DNA of 64,000 bases from Candidatus Latescibacterota bacterium (GCA_012270975.1 JAAXHH010000011.1:2381-66380), one strand, 5' to 3'. Shown: positions 24,739 to 34,086, counted from the stretch's first letter. Program-made: numbers and translations. The notes: a model not told the origin generated them from the sequence alone.

Positions 24739-25895
24739 AACGTGCCTTCAACGCTCAGCGTCGCACCGCCGGAATCCGTTTTGCGCACCGTGGACGCCTG
24801 GACCCGCTCCTGCAGTTTCTCGTAGTACAGTGTTTCGTCCACCGGGATATCGACCCAGTCGTCCAACCAGGCGGACAGTAGCATGGCGTTGGCGAGCTCG
24901 ACGCCCCGGATGCCCTCGACCCCTGGCGCGATCAGAGGGGTTCCCTCCAGGATCGCGCGAATCCAGTCCCGGGTGATGCCCCGGTGCTCCTCGCCGCCGG
25001 CCTGGAACGGGATCTCGCACTTCCAGGTCTCCGGGCTCCCGAAACCGCCCTTCCACTCCCGGTTGAATACATCCGCCGGTGTCCGGTTGCGCCAGAAGGT
25101 GATCCTGCCTTCCTCCATGACCACCTTGCCGTTGTCGCCCGTGATTTCCATGCGGTTGGTCCCCGGGGATTCGCCCGTGGTGGTGATGAATATGCCCGTG
25201 GCGCCGTTTTCGTACTCGGCGTAGGCCGTCACGTCGTCCTCCACCTCGATGTCGTGGTACTTGCCGAAGCCGCAGAACGCCCGGATGCGCACGGGCATGC
25301 CGCAGATCCACTGCCAGAGATCGAGGTTGTGGGGACACTGGTTGGCGAGCACGCCGCCGCCTTCGCCGGACCACGTGGCGCGCCAGCCACCCGAGTCGTA
25401 GTAGCTCTGCGCGCGGAACCAGTTCGTGATGATGTAGTTGGTACGGCGGAGTTCGCCCAGTTCGCCCGACGCCACGAGTTCCTTGAGCTTCCGGTGTTCT
25501 CCGAGAGTCCGCTGGTTGAACATCAGGCCGAATACCAGTCCGCTCTTTTCGGCCGCCGCGTTCATTTCGCGCACCTGGCGCGTATACACGCCGGCCGGTT
25601 TCTCGCAGAGGACGTGAAGCCCCCGGTCAAAGGTCTTGATCGCCAGCGGCGGATGATCGTAATGGGGCGTCGCGATGATCACGGCGTCGATGGCCGTTGA
25701 AGCCAATAGTTCGTCTGCGTCGGCGAAAGTCTCGACACCATCGCCGGCGAGCGATTTCGCGTGCGCCAGTTGATCCGGATCGACATCGCAGACGGCCGTC
25801 AGCACCGCGCCCGGCACTTCGTTCCCGGTGAGGTATTCGACGTGGAACCCGCCCATGTTCCCGAGGCCGATCACACCGATGCGTACGACGTCCAT
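24735..25895 (-). CDS. Gfo/Idh/MocA family NAD(P)-dependent oxidoreductase
   Basis: 386 aa. Rossmann domain with IGVIGLGNMGGFHVEYL near the N-terminus, DAVIIATPHYDH, and the family signature CEKPAGVYTRQ with the catalytic Lys. The C-terminal alpha/beta domain has GGWRATWSGEGGGVLANQ and CPHNLDLWQW with the catalytic His region. Substrates of such proteins are usually cyclitols, sugars or sugar acids. AAGGAG six bases before the ATG. It lies 40 bases downstream of a PhyH gene on the same strand and is likely co-transcribed, an association repeated often in genomes of this type. Confidence 0.88.
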   Translation of the reverse strand: MDVVRIGVIGLGNMGGFHVEYLTGNEVPGAVLTAVCDVDPDQLAHAKSLAGDGVETFADADELLASTAIDAVIIATPHYDHPPLAIKTFDRGLHVLCEKPAGVYTRQVREMNAAAEKSGLVFGLMFNQRTLGEHRKLKELVASGELGELRRTNYIITNWFRAQSYYDSGGWRATWSGEGGGVLANQCPHNLDLWQWICGMPVRIRAFCGFGKYHDIEVEDDVTAYAEYENGATGIFITTTGESPGTNRMEITGDNGKVVMEEGRITFWRNRTPADVFNREWKGGFGSPETWKCEIPFQAGGEEHRGITRDWIRAILEGTPLIAPGVEGIRGVELANAMLLSAWLDDWVDIPVDETLYYEKLQERVQASTVRKTDSGGATLSVEGTF

Positions 25896-25935
25896 GGATC
25901 ACTCCTTCCGGTGCCGCGCCCAGTCCGGGATGCGT

Positions 25936-26799
25936 TTACCCGGCGAGGGCGGCCGGCTTGCCGTTTCTCATTACAAAGGGGAAGTGTTCACCCGCCTGGT
26001 TCATGGGCGCTCCGTCTGGCAGGTCGACGAAGGCTTTCATGACGTGCTGGCCGGAGGCGACGAAGCGGGACTCGCCGGTCATGTAGTGCATGGCGATAGC
26101 GCGCCGCGGCAGTCCGGACCGGTTGAAGGGAGAGCCGTGCCACGTCAGCGAATGGTGGAACGACACCTCGCCGGCCTTCACCGGCCAGGGCCGGGGTTCC
26201 ACGGAGGACGTCCCGGTATCGCCAGGAGGCGTAAAGCCCTCGATCTGTCCAAAGTCCTCGGTCTGCTTCAGGTGGGCCTGCGTCCGCAGGAATTCGATCT
26301 GGTTGCCCCACCTGTGGCTGCCCGGCGTCATCCACATGCACCCGTTTTCCACCGTCGCGTCGTCCAGTGCGACCCAGGCCGATACCGGGGTCATGGGCCG
26401 GATGATCGGCCACAGGGGCGCATCCTGGTGCCAGCTTGTGACGCCGCCGTAGCCCGGCGGCTTGTACTGGATCTGGTCGTGCCATACCAGCAGTTCGTCG
26501 GCTTCCGTGAGCTGGCTGATGGCCTGGACGATAAAGGGGTGGTGGATCAGGCGGTGGTACGCGTCGGACACTTCCCAGATGTTCACGATCTGCCAGACGC
26601 AGCGTTCCGGTTCCCGATCGCGGACCATGTTGTGGAACAGCACCGGCCTCGGTCCCTCCTCGGGGAATCCCTCCGGTCCGATATCGAGGACGCGCTTCAA
26701 TTCGTCGCGAAGTTCCTTGATTCCGTCATCGTCCAGGACGCGGCCACCATTGAGGAACCCGTTACAGTGGAATTCGGCTACCTGTTCATCGGTCAGCAT
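25936..26799 (-). CDS. Phytanoyl-CoA dioxygenase (PhyH) family oxygenase
   Basis: 287 aa. Iron ligands H124 and D126 in TSWHQDAPLWP and distal H221 in SLTWHGSPFNRSG, with R232/R233 just after as the likely 2-oxoglutarate contact. The CMWMTPGSHRWG loop and N-terminal FHCNGFLNGGRVLDD are typical. GGGAGG seven bases before the ATG. First gene of a pair with the Gfo/Idh oxidoreductase and divergent from htpG. Substrate unknown. Confidence 0.9.
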   Translation of the reverse strand: MLTDEQVAEFHCNGFLNGGRVLDDDGIKELRDELKRVLDIGPEGFPEEGPRPVLFHNMVRDREPERCVWQIVNIWEVSDAYHRLIHHPFIVQAISQLTEADELLVWHDQIQYKPPGYGGVTSWHQDAPLWPIIRPMTPVSAWVALDDATVENGCMWMTPGSHRWGNQIEFLRTQAHLKQTEDFGQIEGFTPPGDTGTSSVEPRPWPVKAGEVSFHHSLTWHGSPFNRSGLPRRAIAMHYMTGESRFVASGQHVMKAFVDLPDGAPMNQAGEHFPFVMRNGKPAALAG

Positions 26800-26949
26800 C
26801 CCGGCGCCTCCCGTTTCGTCCGAATACGATGCACTGGGACACTAAGTGCCTTCGACGCATTTTCGCTCTCCATTTATGAGTGAATGGCAGGTTACCAATT
26901 TACCCCCTGGCACGACACCGCCAAAGCCTTTTTTGAAGGAAGCCCCGTG

Positions 26950-26978
26950 TTGACATAAACGGCGGAAATCCCTATAAT
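26950..26978 (+). promoter_or_regulatory. Perfect sigma-70 consensus promoter for htpG
   Basis: TTGACA (26950-26955), exactly 17 bases, TATAAT (26973-26978). Predicted start near 26985, giving a leader of about 160 bases. No CIRCE inverted repeat (HrcA) was seen nearby. Confidence 0.85.
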
Positions 26979-27065
26979 ACGCATGTTGTCCGGCCCGGCG
27001 CGAACGCGTGTAAATGGGGCATGCGGCAGCAAGTTTTCGTCCGACATAAGACAAACCAAGCCGTA

Positions 27066-27121
27066 TCCAGGCTCGTTGTCGAGACCTGGACGGGGTGACA
27101 CACCGGGAGCAACCGGCTCCC
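27066..27121 (+). promoter_or_regulatory. Structured 5' leader of htpG (two hairpins)
   Basis: Hairpin A: tccaggctcg (27066-27075) pairs with cgag-a-cctgga (27080-27090), ten pairs with one bulged A and a TTGT loop. Hairpin B: gggagc (27105-27110) with gctccc (27116-27121), loop aaccg, ending ten bases before the ribosome binding site at 27131. A leader structure in front of a chaperone gene invites an RNA-thermometer or stability role; this is inference. Confidence 0.45.
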
Positions 27122-27144
27122 ACGCTCACGAGGAAAGGCTAAAG

Positions 27145-29073
27145 ATGTCCGAAGCACCTACCGCGTCCACCGAAACCATGGAATTCAAGAGCGAGTTGCG
27201 GCAGATCCTTCACCTGATCACCCATTCGCTCTATTCCAACAAGGAGATCTTCCTCCGCGAGCTGATCAGCAACGCCAGCGACGCGATCAACAAGATCCGC
27301 TTCAATTCCATCAACAACAGCGACCTGCTGGACGGCGACACCGAGTGGAAGATCAAGCTCATCGTCGACAAGGACAAGAACACGCTGACGGTTTCCGACA
27401 ACGGTACGGGGATGTCCCGCGAAACCATCATCGACCAGTTGGGTACGATCGCGAAGTCCGGCACCAGGGCCTTCCTTGAGACCCTGCAGCAGGCCGACGA
27501 AGCCAGCCGTCCCGATTTGATTGGACAGTTCGGCGTGGGGTTTTACTCCGCCTTCATGGTGGCGGACCGGGTGACGGTGGTCTCCCGCCTGGCGGGCGAT
27601 CCGACGGACCAGGGCGTCCGATGGGTCTCCGCGGGAGAGGGCGAGTTTACCATCAAGACGGTGGAGAAGGAGACGCACGGGACCGACGTCACGCTCCATC
27701 TCAAGGAGGACGAGAAGGAGTTCCTGGAGGAATGGCGGCTCCGGCAGGTGGTCAAGGAGTTCTCCGACTTCATCGAATACCCGGTCGTCATGGACGTGGA
27801 ACGGCACGAACCCGTCGAAGGCGAGGACGACAAGACGGAGGCGGTGGTCCGGGAAGAGACGCTCAATTCCATGAAGGCGCTCTGGCTGCGATCGAAAGAC
27901 GAGATCGAAGAAGACGAGTACAACGCCTTCTACCGCCAGATCTCCCACGATTACGGCGATCCGGCCAGGGTGATCCACTACACGGCCGAGGGGCTGACGG
28001 AGTTCAAGGTGCTGCTCTTCATCCCGGCGAAGCGGCCCTTCGACATGATGTTCGGCGATCCCAAGGTGGGGCCCAGGCTGTACGTGCAGCGGGTCCAGAT
28101 CATGGAGAACTGCGAGGAACTGTTGCCGCCCTACCTGCGCTTCATCAAGGGCGTGGTGGACTGCGCGGACCTGCCCCTCAACGTCTCCCGCGAGATCCTG
28201 CAGCAGAATCCCATCCTCGACCGCATCCGGAAGAACATCGTCAAGCGGATCTTCACCGTGCTGGAGGAGATGAAGAAGGACGAGTTCGACAAGTACGTCG
28301 CGTTCTACGGGGAACTGGGCCTGATCCTCAAGGAGGGGATGGCGCAGGACTTCGAGAACCGGGACACCCTGACTTCCCTGGCCGTGTACGAATCCATGAA
28401 CACCGAGGCCGGGAAGTACATTTCCATGGATGAATACGTCGACCAGATGCCGCCCGATCAGGAGGAGATCTACTACCTGACCGGCGAGCACCGCGGCATG
28501 CTCGAGCGGACGCCGTACCTGGAGGTCTTCCGGGACCGCGGCTGGAACGTCCTCTTCATGACGGACCCCATCGACGAATTCGTCATGTCGTCGGTGACCG
28601 AGTACCGCGAGAAGAAGTACAAGGCGGCCGATAAAGGCGACATCGCGGCGGACGAAGAAGGCAAGGCCAGGGCGGAGGACGACGAGAAGACCTTCAAGGC
28701 CCTGATCGAAGCCCTGAAGGGCAAGATTCCGGAGGTGCAGGATATCCGGCTGTCCACGCGCCTCAAGGACAGTGCCTCCTGCCTGGTGGCCGACGAGGGC
28801 GCCATGAGCGCCCACATGGAACGGCTCATGCAGCGCATGGGCGAGGGCGGCGGCCACGATTCGAAGCGCATCCTGGAACTCAACGCCGCCCATCCGGTCG
28901 TCCAGGGCCTGCAGAAGCTCCACGACAGCGACAGCGGCGACGCCCGCGTCGAATCCATCGGCCGCCTGCTGTACGAGCAGGCCGTGGTGGCCGAAGGTTC
29001 CAAGCTCGACGATCCCGTGGGTTTCGCGAGCCGGATAAACGACCTGCTCGTCAAGGAACTGATCCGGATTTAG
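27145..29073 (+). CDS. htpG: Molecular chaperone HtpG (bacterial Hsp90)
   Basis: 642 aa, full length. N-terminal GHKL ATPase: LFLRELISNASDA-like SLYSNKEIFLRELISNASDA (27-residue region), DNGTGM, and GQFGVGFYSAFMVAD. Middle domain with VQIMENCEELLPPYLRFI, and VDCADLPLNVSREILQQN. C-terminal dimerisation domain to the end. It is a cytosolic ATP-dependent chaperone working with DnaK. The ATG at 27145 is preceded by AGGAAAGG at seven bases; a longer frame from 26983 would start inside the promoter and is rejected. Monocistronic-looking, with its own consensus promoter. Confidence 0.97.
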   Translation: MSEAPTASTETMEFKSELRQILHLITHSLYSNKEIFLRELISNASDAINKIRFNSINNSDLLDGDTEWKIKLIVDKDKNTLTVSDNGTGMSRETIIDQLGTIAKSGTRAFLETLQQADEASRPDLIGQFGVGFYSAFMVADRVTVVSRLAGDPTDQGVRWVSAGEGEFTIKTVEKETHGTDVTLHLKEDEKEFLEEWRLRQVVKEFSDFIEYPVVMDVERHEPVEGEDDKTEAVVREETLNSMKALWLRSKDEIEEDEYNAFYRQISHDYGDPARVIHYTAEGLTEFKVLLFIPAKRPFDMMFGDPKVGPRLYVQRVQIMENCEELLPPYLRFIKGVVDCADLPLNVSREILQQNPILDRIRKNIVKRIFTVLEEMKKDEFDKYVAFYGELGLILKEGMAQDFENRDTLTSLAVYESMNTEAGKYISMDEYVDQMPPDQEEIYYLTGEHRGMLERTPYLEVFRDRGWNVLFMTDPIDEFVMSSVTEYREKKYKAADKGDIAADEEGKARAEDDEKTFKALIEALKGKIPEVQDIRLSTRLKDSASCLVADEGAMSAHMERLMQRMGEGGGHDSKRILELNAAHPVVQGLQKLHDSDSGDARVESIGRLLYEQAVVAEGSKLDDPVGFASRINDLLVKELIRI

Positions 29074-29112
29074 GGTGCCGGGTCTGACGGCATAACGAGA
29101 CGACGGTACACT

Positions 29113-30792
29113 ATGCGCACTCCCGCAGTACTGATATCGATCCTCTTGCTGATCTCCTGCGGCGAAGGCGAACGCGGCGGGGAACAGACAGGGTCCACCA
29201 CGGAAGGCGGCCGCGTAAACTCGATCGGCGTGGTCCTCCCGGACGACGCCGTGGACGCCTCCCGCCAGGTGCTGCGGTCCATGAGTCCGGAGCCGAAGAG
29301 CCTGGACCCCAGTATCGAGCCCTACGATACCGAGCAGACGATCCTGCCCTTCGAGGCCCTGCTGTTCAAGGACGAGCACCGGAACCCGATCCCGGGCGCC
29401 GCGCACAGCTGGGGCTCGGATGACGGGATAGTCTGGACCTTCAACCTCAGGTCCGGGATGCGCTGGAGCGACGGATCGCCGCTGACGGCCCACGACTTCG
29501 TGTACTCCTACCGCCGGATGCTCGATCCCGAATCCACCAACATCTACGCCTTCTTCTATTACGACATCAAGAACGCCGAAGCGATCGTCAAGGGTGAGAA
29601 CAAGGATCTCACGTCCCTGGGCATCCGGGCCGTGGACGATACGACCCTGGTCATCGAGACGGAAAAGCGGGCGCCCTACCTGCCCCATATCGTTTCCTTC
29701 GGCGACGCCATGCCGGTGCCGAAGCGGCTCGTGGACAAATACGGCCGCAAGTGGACTGAACCGCAGAACATCATCACGAATTCCGGCTTCATGGTCACGG
29801 AGTGGGTCAACGGCAGCCACATGACGCTTGTTCCCAATCCCTACTACAACGGCCCCCACAAGCCCTTTCTGGAGAAGGTGATACACCCTTTTCGCAACGC
29901 GGCCGCGGCCACCATCCTTCCTTACGAGAGCGACGAGGTCGACATGGAGAACGTGGACGTGAACGACCTGGAACGCATCGAGCGCGATCCCGATTTGAAG
30001 CAAGATCTCGTGCGCTTTCACGGACTGAATACCTGGTATCTCTTCTTCAGGACGCAGCTGCCGCCCTTCGACGACATTCGCGTCCGGGAAGCCTTCACGC
30101 GGGTGATGGACCGCGACAACATCTGCAACATCATCCTGCGGGGCGGGGCCGTACCGGCCTATTCCATGATCCCGCCCGGCTTCAGGGAATTCGAGGGCGA
30201 CAGGCACGCCTCGGTGCAGGGCTTCGATCCCGAACGGGCGCGGCAACTGATGCGCGAGGCCGGATATCCGGGCGGACAGGGATTCCCCCGCCAGGAACTG
30301 TGGCTCCGGGCCCCGACGCCCTCCGACCGCCTGATCGGCGTGGCGATACAGAGCATGCTGAAAGAGCATCTCGGCGTCGACGTGGACATCCGGACGGCCG
30401 ACCTGCACACCTACATGGACCATCTGTACGAGTGGAACATGAACCTCGGGCTGATCGCCTTCGGCGCCGATTTCCTCGACCCCCGCAACATACTGGACAT
30501 GATCTGGCACTCCCAGCCCCGGGGCCACGGCCGGCAGGACTGGCACAACCCCGACTTCGACCACCTCGTGGATGCGGCCGCGGCCGAACTGAATCCGGAG
30601 ATCCGGGAAAGACTGTACCGGGAAGCCTCGGCCATCCACGTGGCGGACTATCCCGGCGCGTTTCTCTATCACAAGATGGGCCTGCAGCTCCGGAAGCCCT
30701 GGCTGAAGGGCTATGCCGTAAACGACGACGGCACCGTGGGTTCCTTCCGCTGGCACAAGTTATACATCGCCGAGGTGGAAGATGGGGAGTAG
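29113..30792 (+). CDS. Oligopeptide ABC transporter substrate-binding lipoprotein (OppA/SBP_bac_5 family)
   Basis: 559 aa. Short lipoprotein signal with lipobox-like LISC (Cys16). Family 5 binding-protein features: LDPSIEPYDTEQTI near the mature start, LRSGMRWSDGSPLTAHDFVYSY, the NPYYNGP segment, and the C-terminal DFLDPRNILDMIWHSQ. It binds peptides or similar ligands and hands them to an Opp/Dpp permease. No permease or ATPase genes are beside it, so it is an orphan receptor in this window. Its 3' end overlaps the next gene by 11 bases, so they are coupled. Confidence 0.9.
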   Translation: MRTPAVLISILLLISCGEGERGGEQTGSTTEGGRVNSIGVVLPDDAVDASRQVLRSMSPEPKSLDPSIEPYDTEQTILPFEALLFKDEHRNPIPGAAHSWGSDDGIVWTFNLRSGMRWSDGSPLTAHDFVYSYRRMLDPESTNIYAFFYYDIKNAEAIVKGENKDLTSLGIRAVDDTTLVIETEKRAPYLPHIVSFGDAMPVPKRLVDKYGRKWTEPQNIITNSGFMVTEWVNGSHMTLVPNPYYNGPHKPFLEKVIHPFRNAAAATILPYESDEVDMENVDVNDLERIERDPDLKQDLVRFHGLNTWYLFFRTQLPPFDDIRVREAFTRVMDRDNICNIILRGGAVPAYSMIPPGFREFEGDRHASVQGFDPERARQLMREAGYPGGQGFPRQELWLRAPTPSDRLIGVAIQSMLKEHLGVDVDIRTADLHTYMDHLYEWNMNLGLIAFGADFLDPRNILDMIWHSQPRGHGRQDWHNPDFDHLVDAAAAELNPEIRERLYREASAIHVADYPGAFLYHKMGLQLRKPWLKGYAVNDDGTVGSFRWHKLYIAEVEDGE

Positions 30793-31756
30793 GGGGCTTT
30801 CCGGGGGTAAGCGGGGCCCGGCCGCGATTCGTCTATCGGCCGCGCTACGCCTGCCGCTCGGATTCCGCCTCCTTCTCGCGCCGCTCGCCCTATGCGCTTC
30901 GGCCTTGCTTTGGATGCCCGGACCGGCCGCAGCGCAGGAAAGCCCGGTCGACCTGGAAGCCATCCGCGTCCTCCCCGTCGAGGGTCCCGAATCCAACCAG
31001 CCATCGGGACTCTTCGTCCACAACGACACCCTGTATACCGTTTCCGACAAACACGACGATACCATCTTCCGGATCGAGCTTCGGGAGGATGCCGCGGTGT
31101 TCGTACCCCACGTCCGGTTCGACGCCCCCAGACCCTTCGGCGTGTTCAGGCTGGATCTGGAGGGCATCACCCGCGATGAAGATGGAAGTTTCTATCTCGC
31201 AAGCGAAGGCGCGTTCGCCATTCTGAAGGTCGACGCGGACGGGAAGAAGGCGTCCTGGGTCACCACGAGTCTCCGCAAAGTGGGCGCTTCGGCGGGGCTC
31301 TTCCAGACGCGCGGTGGTTATCTCGAGGGAATCACGCTGATGGCCCGGGACCGGTTCCTGGTCACCGCGGAACGGCAGCCTTGCGGCCTGATCGAAGTCG
31401 ACATGGCCCCGGTGCAAAGGATCGTGGAGATCGCGAATCATGGATCGGCGAACAGTTACACGGGTCTGCACCGAGAGGTCGAAAACGTATACATCCTGCA
31501 GCGCAGCACCGCGACGATACGGAAAACCATCCGGTACCTGGATATCGACGCGCCGTCCACGATCTGGTCCTTTGCCCATATCGTCAACGATCCGGAGTAC
31601 CTCTATCAGCACGAGCAGTTCGGCGCGAAAACGGCAGAAGGGCTCGCCATGGACCACGACCGGGTCTATGTCATCCTCGACAACAACAACGACGTGCGCA
31701 GGATGTATCCCACCGATCACAGGCCCCTGCTCCTGATCATGAAGCGGCCCGGGTGA
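30782..31756 (+). CDS. Secreted beta-propeller-like protein (SdiA-regulated/phytase-like esterase family resemblance)
   Basis: 324 aa. Signal peptide with a long hydrophobic core (LLLAPLALCASALLWM) and AAA-Q cleavage. The body has repeated four-stranded blades: SGLFVHNDTLYTVSDKHDDTIF, LDLEGITRDEDGSFYLASEG, YLEGITLMARDRFLVTAE and AEGLAMDHDRVYVILDNNND (each partly shown). This EGI...LASEG/DGRVYVLSDN pattern is shared by SdiA-regulated and esterase-like-phytase families, which are calcium-binding propellers. Enzymatic activity cannot be inferred. It overlaps the OppA-like gene and precedes the kinase/RapZ fusion by about 105 bases. Confidence 0.7.
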   Translation: MGSRGLSGGKRGPAAIRLSAALRLPLGFRLLLAPLALCASALLWMPGPAAAQESPVDLEAIRVLPVEGPESNQPSGLFVHNDTLYTVSDKHDDTIFRIELREDAAVFVPHVRFDAPRPFGVFRLDLEGITRDEDGSFYLASEGAFAILKVDADGKKASWVTTSLRKVGASAGLFQTRGGYLEGITLMARDRFLVTAERQPCGLIEVDMAPVQRIVEIANHGSANSYTGLHREVENVYILQRSTATIRKTIRYLDIDAPSTIWSFAHIVNDPEYLYQHEQFGAKTAEGLAMDHDRVYVILDNNNDVRRMYPTDHRPLLLIMKRPG

Positions 31757-31861
31757 AATCCCGCCGCCTGCAACCTTCCGACCGCGTCGTGACGAGTCAC
31801 AAGCCGTGCAGCGATCCGGACAAACGCCGGTTGCGCTCGCCGGGAAAAGGAAACGGCGGTC

Positions 31862-33334
31862 ATGAATCGCGATGCCCAGGACAGGTTGGTACGTCTCTAC
31901 CGCCTCACGTTCGGCCGTGCGCCCGCGCGCATCGCCGCCCTGGGCGCGGACGGGTCGAGTCGGAAGTACTTCCGGTTGGCGGACGGGGGACGGACGGTCA
32001 TCGACGGACGGACCGACATCGACGGTCGGACCTTCATCGGGACGGCAAACGACGACCGCCGGGAGAACGTCGCCTTTCTTTCCCTGTCTCGCCACTTCCG
32101 CCGTCATGGCCTGCCGGTGCCCGAGATCTTCGCCGAGAACCTGGAACAGGGCGTCTACCTGCAGCAGGATCTGGGAGACGAGACCCTGTTCAGCCTGGTG
32201 GCCGCCGCCCGCGCGGAGGCAGGAACTTTTTCGGACCGGCTGGTCGCGATGTACCGGCAGGTGCTCGATGATCTGCCCCGCTTCCAGGTCGCCGCGGCGG
32301 AGGATCTGGATTTCTCGGTCTGCTATCCCAGGAGCCGGTTCGACGCGCAGTCGATCCGGTGGGACCTGAACTACTTCAAGTACCACTTCCTGAAGCTCGT
32401 GCCTATCGACTTCGACGAACAGGCCCTCGAAGACGATTTCGAGCGGTTCACGGCGTTCCTCCTGGAAGCGGATACCAGTTACTTTCTGTACCGCGACTTC
32501 CAGTCCCGCAACATCATGTGGCACGACAGCCGACCGCACTACATCGACTACCAGGGCGGGCGGCGGGGCGCGCTTCAATACGACGTGGCGTCTCTCCTTC
32601 AGGATGCCAAGGCTGACATCCCGTGGGAGATCCGGGACGAATTCCTGGACTACTACGTCGAAGCGGCCGGCAAGTATGCCCCCCTTCGCCGGGATGCGTT
32701 CCTCGCCCACTACTACGGATACGCCCTGGTCCGCCTCATGCAGGCCCTGGGCGCCTATGGTTACCGGGGGCTTTACGAAGGCAAGTCCCACTTCCTCACC
32801 AGCATCTCCCACGGCGTCCGCAACCTCGAGGGCCTGCTGGCGCGGGCCAGCCTGCCGGTCAACCTGCCTGAACTGGGCCGGGCTTGGTCGCGCATCGTCG
32901 ACGATCCGGCGCTCAGGCGAATGGGCGAGGTTTCCGGCGAAGGACTGACCGTCCACCTCTGGAGTTTTTCCTATCACCTCGGCCTGCCCCGGGATCCGAG
33001 CGGAAACGGCGGCGGGTTCATCTTCGACTGCCGGATCGTGAAGAACCCCGGCCGTATTCCGGCATACGCGGACCTGACGGGAAAGGACGCGCCGGTGGCC
33101 GCCTTCCTGGATGAACTCGATGAGGCACGGTCCTTCCTGGGGGATGCCAAAACCATGGTCGACCGGGCGGTCGAACACCACCAGCGCCGCGGGTTCTCAG
33201 ACCTGACCGTCGCCTTCGGGTGCACGGGCGGCCAGCATCGCTCGGTGTACTTCGCGGAGCGGCTGGCGGCGCATCTGAAGGAGCGCCCGGGCTTGACGGT
33301 CCGGCTGAGACACCGGGAGCAGGAGGATTCGTGA
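31862..33334 (+). CDS. Fusion of an AmgK-like sugar kinase (APH fold) with a RapZ C-terminal domain
   Basis: 490 aa. Residues 1-340 are an aminoglycoside-phosphotransferase fold like AmgK, the anomeric MurNAc/GlcNAc kinase. The catalytic loop is YRDFQSRNIMW (D212, N217) and the metal loop YIDYQGG (D229). Residues ~361-487 match the C-terminal domain of RapZ: LWSFSYHLGLP, FIFDCRIVKNPG, LTGKDAPVAAFLD and LTVAFGCTGGQHRSVYFAERL. In E. coli that domain binds glucosamine-6-phosphate and controls GlmZ/GlmS. The N-terminal kinase-like P-loop half of RapZ is absent. The stop overlaps the GTG of the MurU-like gene (GTGA), so kinase and nucleotidyltransferase are coupled. I infer an amino-sugar recycling kinase with a built-in amino-sugar-phosphate sensor. 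Confidence 0.85.
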   Translation: MNRDAQDRLVRLYRLTFGRAPARIAALGADGSSRKYFRLADGGRTVIDGRTDIDGRTFIGTANDDRRENVAFLSLSRHFRRHGLPVPEIFAENLEQGVYLQQDLGDETLFSLVAAARAEAGTFSDRLVAMYRQVLDDLPRFQVAAAEDLDFSVCYPRSRFDAQSIRWDLNYFKYHFLKLVPIDFDEQALEDDFERFTAFLLEADTSYFLYRDFQSRNIMWHDSRPHYIDYQGGRRGALQYDVASLLQDAKADIPWEIRDEFLDYYVEAAGKYAPLRRDAFLAHYYGYALVRLMQALGAYGYRGLYEGKSHFLTSISHGVRNLEGLLARASLPVNLPELGRAWSRIVDDPALRRMGEVSGEGLTVHLWSFSYHLGLPRDPSGNGGGFIFDCRIVKNPGRIPAYADLTGKDAPVAAFLDELDEARSFLGDAKTMVDRAVEHHQRRGFSDLTVAFGCTGGQHRSVYFAERLAAHLKERPGLTVRLRHREQEDS

Positions 33335-34086
33335 AGGCCATGATCCTCGCGGCGGGCCTGGGTACCCGGCTCCAGCCCCTCACGGACGACCGGCCCAAGG
33401 CCCTGGTAGAGGTGGCCGGCCGGCCCATGCTTTACTGGGTGATCGCGCGGCTCGCCCGCCATGGCTTCACCGACATCATCATCAATGCCCACCATTTCGC
33501 GGAGCAGATCGAGGCCTTCTCGGCCGCGTATGATGGTCCCGGCGTGTCACTTACCGTTTCCGTGGAGGAGGAGATCCTGGATACGGGCGGCGGGGTGCGC
33601 AATGCCGCGTGGTTCTTCGACCGCGAGGAGCCGTTCCTGGTGCACAACGTGGACGTGCTGACCGACCTGGATCTGTCCGAGCTGATGACGGCTCACCGGG
33701 CATCGGAAGCCGGTTCGGCGTCGGGCGCCCTGGTCACCCTGGCCGTGAAGGGAAGGAAGAGTTCGCGTCACCTGCTTTTCGATAGGGCGGGACGGTTGGG
33801 CGGCTGGCGTTCGGATATCACGGGAGAGACGCGCACGGTTCGGCCGATGGAGGGTCCCGTCACCGCCCTGCCCTTCATGGGCGTCTACGTCATGTCCCCG
33901 GCGGCGTTGGGCAAGATGACCGGTACCGGTCCTTTTTCGATCATCGATTTCTTTCTGGACCTGGTGCGCACGGGCGGGACAATTCAGGCTTATCGAGCCG
34001 AAGAAGCCCGGTGGGCGGATCTCGGAAGCGTAGACCGAATCGCGCATGCGGAGCGACTATTCGGAACGGACTGGTTCGAGGGGTAA
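33331..34086 (+). CDS. MurU-like sugar-1-phosphate nucleotidyltransferase
   Basis: About 251 aa. N-terminal MILAAGLGTRLQPLTDDRPK with the nucleotide-binding GxGTR and the catalytic Lys region, then VEVAGRPMLYWVIARL, TDIIINAHHFAEQI, HNVDVLTDLDLSELM (metal-binding D) and the closing WADLGSVDRI. It would convert a sugar 1-phosphate made by the upstream kinase to a nucleotide sugar, as MurU does with MurNAc-1-P in the AmgK/MurU bypass of peptidoglycan recycling. GTG start at 33331, with AGGAGG four bases upstream and a four-base overlap with the kinase fusion. A general mannose/glucose-1-P transferase is the alternative. Confidence 0.87.
   Translation: MKAMILAAGLGTRLQPLTDDRPKALVEVAGRPMLYWVIARLARHGFTDIIINAHHFAEQIEAFSAAYDGPGVSLTVSVEEEILDTGGGVRNAAWFFDREEPFLVHNVDVLTDLDLSELMTAHRASEAGSASGALVTLAVKGRKSSRHLLFDRAGRLGGWRSDITGETRTVRPMEGPVTALPFMGVYVMSPAALGKMTGTGPFSIIDFFLDLVRTGGTIQAYRAEEARWADLGSVDRIAHAERLFGTDWFEG

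Noticed and set aside
26908-26922. Sigma-54-like TGGCAC followed by CGCC upstream of htpG
   Set aside because: The GG-to-GC spacing is nine, not ten bases, and a perfect sigma-70 promoter lies immediately downstream.
26983-27144. 54-residue N-terminal extension of HtpG
   Set aside because: It would begin in the promoter region, has no ribosome binding site, and HtpG homologues start near the MSEAPT position at 27145.
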